From Undibacterium piscinae (GTDB lineage: Bacteria; Pseudomonadota; Gammaproteobacteria; Burkholderiales; Burkholderiaceae_D): DNA of 64,000 nucleotides. The stretch spans positions 682,001 to 746,000 of the forward strand of contig CP051152.1 in the NCBI GenBank assembly GCA_003970805.2, in the 5' to 3' direction. The stretch's first letter is position 1. Each line of letters opens with the position of its first letter. The position numbers and the translations under genes were made by a program. The notes beneath the pieces were generated by a model. That model was not told the DNA's origin and did not search any database. It saw nothing but the letters and a program-made list of their open reading frames with translations. Below are positions 1-9,200 of this stretch, piece after piece.

Positions 1-290
1 AATTGAGCTTGTTCCGATGGTTTATTAAACGCAATCCGTTTTTGGCCTAGATAGTTATTCTCAACCGCATTAGTAGCCACCTTCCCACCCACCGCCGCAT
101 CCAACACCGTGCCGCCCGCTACCCCTGACAACAGGGCACCGATGCCGCTGCTTAACGCTGTGATGTTGGCCGCCTGCGCTGGCGTGAGTTTGTCGCGTTG
201 CAGTTTGCCGTTGGCGTCAAAGGCATCCGGATACAGTTGCTTGGTCAGTATTTGCGCTGCCAGTTCGGCACCGCCACCGGCCAAGGCGCC
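1..290 (-). other. PT-VENN pretoxin domain of CdiA, with VENN at 54-65
   Basis: Read on the minus strand, this stretch encodes a glycine/alanine-rich hydrophobic segment that includes KLTPAQAANITALSSGIGAL. It leads into KVATNAVENNYLGQKR, with VENN at 54-65. This is the known layout of the pretoxin domain that separates the constant part of CdiA from the interchangeable C-terminal toxin. Only 17 residues beyond VENN are in the window, so nothing can be said about the toxin itself. Confidence 0.9.
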
Positions 291-3200
291 ACCGACTGCG
301 CTTGCACCGTTGGCATAGGCCAGTGTTGCACCGAGTACCGCGTGGCTTAAGTCTTGCAGGGTTTGGTTTTCATTCCCCTTGGTTTTGAAATAATCACCGA
401 TGGCTGCCGCTGCATACGGCGCGCTGGCGTTGGCGGCCAGTTGTGTACCGCCCTGGCCTGCGACACCGCCGACCAGGATGCCGGTGACGACCGCTAACGC
501 GCGGCTATTGTCGCCACCCGTACTCCAGTCGATCTGTGCCTGCTTCGCTTGGTTGAGGGTCAGTATCGCTTGCTCTTTTTGCCCGGCAGTGCTGTTCTGG
601 TTATCCAGGACGGCCTGCGCCGCTTGCTGCGTCTTGCCGGCATTGGCGGCAATGTCACCGGCAATTTGTTTTGATGTGGCTATCACGGTACCGGCCGCCG
701 CTGACATGGCTTGCTGGTCTTTGAGCAGCACCTTGATGTCGGGGATTGCCGCTAACGCCGTGTGGGCTTTGGCCGCGTCGGTGTTGATGCCTAGCTCTTT
801 GACGCTGCCCGTGGCTTTACCACCTATCGTAATATTGCCGTCGGTGATGGTGGCGTAGGTGGTGGAACTGGCACTGCCTTTTTCTTGCATAGGCAGACCG
901 GGCGTGACATTGCCGCCCTTTTTATCGCCAAACAGTTGTTGTTGCTCCACTGGTTTGCTCTTGCCATCAGCGTTGGTGTCGCCCGCTCCACTGCCACCGC
1001 TAATACCGCCAGCAAGACTCACACTGCTGGCCTGGAAATCCATTTTATTGAGGACATTACTGGTGGTCAGTTTATTTGCTGTCAGCTCAGACTGTTGGGC
1101 GTTGGTGCTGGTGATCGCGCCGCCTTTGAGATCTATGCTGTCGGCCTTGATGTGATAGCCACCGTCACCGGCAAATAGCCCTGATTGCTGCTTGACTGCA
1201 TTGCTACTGCCACTGCCTTTCGATAGCGAGACGCTACCTGAGGCATCCCAGGCGGTGCCGAAGGAAACTTGTACCCGTCCGCCCACGTTGTTTTGGCTAC
1301 TCTCTTGCAAGCTGCCGTCTTGTACGCTTTCTATGGCAAGTTTGCCGGCAACCCCGGTGCTAATGCTATTGGCTTTGGCGTCTGCGCCTTTTAAGGTCGT
1401 GTCGCCCTGGCTGGTGAGCTTGATGGCGTTCGCTGTTAAATGCGTATTTGTATTGGTAACGCCATCGGCATTATTGTGACCATTGCCGACATTGGCGGCG
1501 ACATAGGCGTAGACACCGGTTTGCGCACCGATGGCATACCCGACTCCAACCTCTAAGCCGGCACTGCTATTTTTACCGTCAGCGTGATAGCCGCTTTGGC
1601 TGGCATCTAAGACGATATCTTTGGCTGAATCTAAGCTTAAGGTTTTACCTTCGGTTTTACCGGCACTAAGGTTGGCGCCGGTGGCGTGGATATTGCCCTC
1701 GGTACTGGTGAGCGTGACATTACCGGCACCGTTAATGGTGCTCGCTTGAGCTGTGCTGCCACGGTTATTGCCAGAGCTGTTGCTGCTGGCAAAGCCTACC
1801 CCTACTTCACCCTTGATGAGAGTGCCACTGCCGCTGACCGCACCCACGGCTTGATAAGCATTGGCACCGGCGGCCATACCCTGCATCGCTTGCAGGCGGC
1901 CATCCGATTTGCGGGCAGCTTCAATGTTGTTGACGAGGTCAATCAAGGGCGAGCTGATTCTGGCAAAGGCCCCTATTTTGAGATCACTGTCTTCTTTACG
2001 ATTGCTGCCGGTATTGTCTGCAACGGTGATATCTATGGTTTTACCGGTGATGCGGATGTCATTACCGGCCAAGACATTGCTAGCCGTTTGGCTGTATTTG
2101 TCAGCGGCGGTGATGCTCACGTCCCCTTTGAGACTCGAGACGTTCGAGGCTATCTGCGTGATTTGCGTATTGTTATCGAGGTGCTTTTCATTATGGTAGC
2201 CGGCAAAACGCTCGGTGTCGGAAATGACCACCTGGCCAATCGCCTTGTTGTCGCTTTGGTTGGCGTTGTGGACGGTATCCTGACCACTTTGGATCGTGAG
2301 ATTTTTAGCGGCGTTGATACTGAGATTGCCCTCAGAGACGACATTGGCGGCGATAAGCTTGATGTCGCCTTTGTCGGTGGCCATGGCGGTGCTACCACCG
2401 ACCGAGAGTTGGGTACCGGTAATGGTGTCAGTGACGCCATCGCCTTTGCCTTTATTGTTGAAGCTGCCGGCGATCAGGCGGCTGCGGTTGTCGAAACTAA
2501 AACCGGAGGTTTTATTGTTTTGATCCTGGCTTTGGCCGTTATGGGCAACATCGAAAGTGATGCTGTCTTTAGCGAGGATCAAGGCATTGCCGTCGGCACT
2601 CATTTGCGTGCCTTGGCTACTGATAGAACCATCTGTAGCGATGATGGTGAGGTCTTTGCCCGCGTTAAGCGTGCTGGTGCGCGCTGTGCTGTTAGCCTGG
2701 TTTTGGTTGCCGCTACTTTGCCTGGAGCCGAACTGAACAACCACCGCAGTGGTTGCTGCAGTGATGCCATCGGCGACACCTTCCCCCTGGCTGATACTTT
2801 TTCCTATCGTGCCACCGGAGGAAGAATTTTTTGTGCTCGCTTGGTGCGCATCTTTAAACGCAGAAAGGGGATCGACCGTGATGCCAACTGCGAAACCGCT
2901 GCTACTACTCTGCCTGTTGCTCTTTTCTTGCGTGGCATTTTGCGCGGCACTGAGATCGATATTTTTAGCGATCAGGTTTAGATTTTCTTTGGCAGCGATA
3001 TCTGACGCGATCACCTGCAGATTTTCACCCGCCTTAAGTACAGCACTCCCTTTGATTGATCCGATACTGGAAGCTTGCTGCGTGACGGTATCAAGGCTGC
3101 TCTGGCCGGCGCTATTGGCCTTACTATAACCAAGACTGGCGACACCAGAAGAATAGCTCGCCACAAAACCGGATTGTTTGGTTTCATTGGCGGACTGCGC

Positions 3201-6200
3201 ATGGCTGCTTTGCTCGGCGCTGATCACCTTAAGATCACGCCCGGCAGTCATTTGCAATGTATCGCTGGCAATTACATTGGACGCTTGCACCACAAGGTCT
3301 TTGCCCGATTCGATTTTAATGCTATTGCCGTTAACGTTACTAGCCACCACTTTTTCACTTTGGCTACTGCTACTTTGTGTACTAGTTTTAGAACTAAATA
3401 TCCCACTGCTTTTGCTATAACTATCGTCCACGCTGCGGTGCTCTGTGCTGGCGTTGAGGATGTTGATGTCTTGCTTGGCGCTGAGCGTGGTTTGGCCGTT
3501 TTGGGCATTGAGATTGGCGGCGCTCAGGCTGATGTTGCCTTCGGTGGCGCGCAGGCTGAGCTTATTGCCAGCGCTGAGATTGCCGCCTACCAGGCTTTGG
3601 TCGTCGCGCATGGTGCGGCTGTAGTGGTCTTCACCTACCGTTTGCACATCGTTCATGCGGCGGTCTTTTGCGGCAGCGATCTCGATATTGGCCGCTTGCA
3701 ACTGCAGATTATTCACAGCTGTCAGATTGCTGCCGCTAATGCGGGCATCGTTCTGCGCTAACAGCAAGACATTCTCGCCCGACAAACTAGCTGCAAGATT
3801 GCTGACGCTGGCTTCCTTAATGGCTCCGCTGCGTCCCATGGTGTTGCCACCGGTGGCCACTTGCAGTTGGTATTGGCCTTGTACAGCACTCACTAACAGA
3901 TCGCGACCGGCACTGGCGACCAGATTATGTTCGGCGCTAAGCTTGGCACCGATGGCGCTGATGTCACGCCCGGCGTCCAGGCTGATTGCGCCCGCTTGCA
4001 GGGTAGCGAGGCGGTCTATGCTGGTGCGACTGCTGTCGGCACTGGTGGCGCTGGCCACGCTGCTACTGGCGATGGTGCGGGTTTGTAGCAGGATGTCGCG
4101 GCCAGCCAGGAGCGTGATGCTGCTGTCAGGGCCGCTACCGATTAGGCTGCCGGAGAGATTTTTTAAATCATTGCCGGCGCGCGCTAAAATAGTTTGGCCG
4201 CGCAAGCTGCCGCCCTGATTGACTAAATCATTCGCAGCCGCCAGGTTTAGCGTACCGCTGGCGTTGATGCTGCCTGAGTTGAGCAGATTGCCGCTGCTTT
4301 GGATGCTGATGTCGCTGGCGGAAATGAGCGCCCCGCTCGTTTGCAGATCGCCGCCTTGCGGACGGCGCAAGTACACCTGCGGCACCAACACTTGTTCGCT
4401 CTGTCCATTGGCCAGTGTGACAGTTTGCGTGCTCAGCCAGACGATGTCGGTACTCAGATTGGCCATCTGCTCTGCGCTTAAGGCAACACCAGGACTCAGT
4501 TGGTAACGCTGTGCGAAAGCGACGCCGCTATTCATCAGCTGTTTATATTCTTCTTCGGTGCTGCTGTACCCGCTCAGGAAACGACGGCCGGTCAGTGCCA
4601 GGATTTGATCATTAATCAGTTGCTGCTCGTAGAAGCCATCGCCATAGCGTTTGAGCTGGCGTTCCGGGTCTTTATTGAGTTGCTGGAGATAGTAGTCGCT
4701 ACTGATAAAGGTCTTAAACCGGGTGAAGCGTGGATCGGTCTCGATCAGGGTGCGGCTAGACGGCTCCGGGTGGATGACGAACAGGCTGGAGTTAGGTAGC
4801 GTCAATCGTGGTGCGAGACTGAGTATGACGTCACGCGCACGCTCACCTGTGCCGCTGGCAGCAATGCTCAGTATCGTCAAGGGGCTGTGATCTACTGCCT
4901 TTGCCTGAGCAGCGCTGTGGCTGCCGATCGCGATACTTTGGGCTGCAACAGCGCTGGCCAGATTCGATACCCCAGCCTGATTGACGGTGCCAGCCGAACT
5001 GAGCTGGCCATTGACATTAATCGCGCTCAGGCTGCGATCATTGCCACTCGCGGCGGCATTGCTGCCAGCCAGACTAGCATCGGCCAGCGCGCCAGATCCA
5101 GCCAGGGTTTTGCTGGCCACTGTATTGCCGCCATTGGCTAGGTAGGTGTAGTTGCTTAAGACTAGGCTGGTGACTTCTGGTGCGCCTGTATAACTGACCC
5201 ATGGGATTGGAATTTCAACGGTGTCATTCCCGTTAAATATACCGTGATGTTCATGATCGCGCATGCCTACCTGTCCGTTCTCTGTGACAGACTTGCTACC
5301 TACAGTGCCCTGATTAATAACAGCTGTACCAGCAATCGCGATCGCGCCGCCAGCGACAATAGTGCTATTGTCATTGAGCTTGCTGCCGTTGCCCTGAATG
5401 CTGATGCTGCCAGCCGCCGATATCTGGGCTGGTTTGGTCGAGGTGATTTCAGTTTCTTCAGTTTTGCGGTCAGTGATCTTATAGTAAGTCCAGCGGTTAA
5501 TTACCCGGGACTGTACGTCGGCGTTGTAGGCTGCGATTTTCGCGCCGAGCGCCTCGTAGGCCGCGTCGGTACGTTGTGTGACGGTTTGCGTGTAAGTATC
5601 AAACGCCGGCCAATAGCTACCACATGCGCCACTCATATTTCGTATGGAGGCGCTATCGGCATTACTGGTCATGCAGTCAGAATCACCGGATGGTAGTGAC
5701 GGCGCAGTCAGATCATTTATCACCGGTGCAGCGACCTTAAATAAACTCCAGGCGGCATCGTTAGCAGTGTAATTCACCGACGTCGAACAAACCGTTTCAT
5801 CTGCCGCCGGGCTGTAGTGGCACTGGGTTGTTTTGGATGGTGGCCTGGTGGCTATCCCAAATTGCGCAATCGGATAAACCGTACTTGGGAGCACATAACA
5901 CCAGAGGCTATAGTCGCAATTTGGCACTATGCCTAATTCAGTGGAGAGGTATTTAGTCGGGCTGCCTAGCGGCTGTACGAAAGTAATATTAACTGGTGTA
6001 TTGGTCGTGTGTACCGCAGTCTGTATGAGATCATTACGGTTAATGAAATTTCCCACTGACAAATCAATATTGCGGCCTGCCTCGATATTTGAAGAGGCGT
6101 TTAACAAGCTGCCCAACTCACCGAGTGGCTGGCCGTTTTGGGCCAGGCTGCCGGCCATTACGATATCGTTATAAGCATAAATGCTGGCACCATTGCTATT

Positions 6201-9200
6201 ATTGACGGCGCCACCACCTAGAAACATGCTATCGCGCGCGCCCAGAAAACCGCTGCCGCTGTTGTTGAGGGTGCCACTTTGTATGCTGAGCTGATCGCCG
6301 TAAATGCGGCCGGTATTGTCTATGCTATTGGCATTGATTTGAGTCGTGCTGCCATCGATCAAGCCGGTGTTATTTAAATTGCCGCTTAGATTGAGGCGGG
6401 TGGTTGTGGCACTGATCTCGCCGGAATTAATCAGATTGCCGGTGTTGGCGGTAAAGCTGTCGTTGGCCTTGATCACGCCGCTGTTATTGATGTTGCTGGC
6501 GTTGACCGTGAGGTTTTTTTGCGCCGACAATAAGCCGGTATTGCTGTAGTCACCGGCGATGTTAAGGGTGACGTTATTTTGTGAAGCAACGCTACCGCCG
6601 AACGCGCCGCTAGCGGTGCTGATCACAAGCTCTTTGTCGGCGACCAGATAGCCGTTGGCATTGTTTAAACTGGGTGCATTGAGCACCAGGGTATTTTTAG
6701 CAGTGAGCGTCCCATTGCTATTATCGACAAGGGCGGCAGTGATCGTCGCATTATTGGCGGCGCGAACGACCCCGCCACTATTGCTCAAACTGTTGGCATT
6801 GAGTGTCAGGTTGCCTGCGTCTATGGTACCGGACGAGTTATCAAGGCTAGCGGCATTGATGAGGGCGTTGGCATTGGTGGTGAGATTGCCGCCGCGATTA
6901 TCTAGCGCGCCATTCAAGTTGAGCGCCAAATCGCCTTTGGCATTGAGTCGTCCGCTGCGATTGTCGATATTTACCGCTTGCACTGTGGTGACTGCATTAC
7001 TGGTAATGAGCCCAGTACGATTGTCTAGCGTGCCTGAACTGGTGATGTTGTTGTTACCACTACTGGCGATAAAGCCGCTCTGATTATTGAGGTCGCCGGT
7101 TTGGAGCCGCAATTTGGCGGCGCTAACGATACCGGCATTGCTTGCACTATTGGTGTTAACCAAGGCATTGCCGTTGGTACTGATAGTAGCGTCGCCTGCG
7201 GCCTCGATCAAACCGGCGTTATTGCTGAGCGCTAGCGTATTGGCATTGAGTGTCCCGGCGGCGAGTATTTGGCCGCCATTATTGTTCAGACTACCCAAGT
7301 TCAAACTCAGATCTTTTGCGCTGATCAAACCTGCATTTTGATTACTCGTGCTGCCCGCTTGCACATTCAAATTGCCGCTTGCCTGCATTTTACCGGCATC
7401 GTTGTTCAAGCTTTGTCCATGCGTATTGATGCTCTGGTCCGATTGCAAGCTCGCCAAAGTACCGCCAGTATTGGTGAGCGCAGCGCTGTTGATGTTGACA
7501 CTGCCATTGGCGATCAGCAAGCCACCGGCATTGTTCAGATTGCCTGCAGCATCGACTTGTAAACTGCTGGCTGCAGTGATGCGGCCGGCGTTATTGCCGT
7601 TTAAGCTGGCGGCCTGTATCGCACTGCTGCCATCGGACATCATGCGGCCATTGTTATTGGTCAGTGCGGCGCTGGCATTGATATTGAGTGCGCTACCGGC
7701 ATTGATGCTGCCGCCCGTATTGTCGATATTGTTGGCGAGGATGTTCGCCTGGCTATTGGCTGCAATCACACCTGTGGCTTGTGCTGTGCCAGCGTTAGCG
7801 CCGCGATTAAGGATATCACCGGCCTGCAGGGTGAGCGCCTTCTGCGCGCGGATGATGCCCAGATCATTCTTCAGTTCCTGCGCATGGGTGTTGATCAACA
7901 GATCACCCTGGCTACCGATCACGCCAGCGCTGTTATCTAACGCTTGACTAGAGATCGTGAGCGCCGTGGTACCGATAATTTGGCCCGCCAGCGATCCGTT
8001 GATGCTACGGTTCTCTAGCTTGCCGCTTGTGATAGTGAGGCTTTGCGCCGTCGCGATACTGCCGCCATCATTATTGATACTGCCCGCGTTGATCTGCGCA
8101 TTGGCACGCGCTAATACAGTTCCGCTATTGTTGAGTGCGCCAGTTACGTTCAGTGTCAGATCGCGTCCAGCTTCCGCATTGGCGGTGCCAGTTTGCAGCA
8201 GTTGCGTAGCTTGTATATTGAGGTCACGTCCGGCTAACAGCTTACCATTGGCATTGCTGACGATGCCGTTTGCAGTGATCTGCAGATCTTGGGCGGCTTG
8301 TAGCGTAGCGGCCGAGGTGTCCAGATCGGTCGTGCTAAGTATGGCATTGCCGTTGGCGGCGATCACCGCGGCGTTGCGACTTAACAGGCTACCGCTCTGC
8401 AATTGCAGATCGCCCTGTGCGATGATACGTCCACCATCGTTCTTGAGCTGCTGTCCTTGGGTATGAATGAGAAGATTGCCGCTACTTTGCGCATTCGCTG
8501 CCAGCTTAAGCGCGCTAATCTCACCTTGGGTATTGTCTAACGCCTGGCTGGTGATGCTGGTCACACTCTGACTAGAGAGCTTACCGCCCAGATTAGTGAG
8601 TGCAGCCGCAGTGATGCTCAGATCACCACCGGAGACAATATTGCCTCCCGTGTTATCGAGCTGCTGGCCCTGCGTGTTGATTGCCAGCGCCTTGCCGGTA
8701 TAGATGGTGCCGCCCTGGTTGTCGATCCGACCCGATTGCAGAGTAAGGCCTTGCATGCCCAGCACTTGTCCGGCGTGATTATCCAGAGTGCCACTGCCTA
8801 ATTGTAGGCTAGCGGCGTTGGCCGCGCTGATGCTCGCTTGGGTATTATTGAGCGCTGCCGCCTTGATGCTGAGATCATGATTGCTGACGATACTGCCGAG
8901 CGTATTGTTTAAGGCAGTGCTACCGCTGAGCGCCACGCGCACATCGGACAAGCCAGAAATCTGGCCCTGACGATTGTCTAGTCCGACCGCATCCAACGTG
9001 ATGCTTTGATTGGCAAGTACCTTACCTTGTTGGTTGTCTATGCTACCGGCAAGCACATTGAGTTTGTTGCCGGCGCTGATTTGCCCCGCTTGGTTATTCA
9101 GGTCTCCCGTAGTCAGATTTAACATCGCATCAGAAGCAATGATGCCGCCGACGTTGTTGAGCGCCGCGCCTTTATTGGCAATAGTCAGTGCGGTTTTAGC

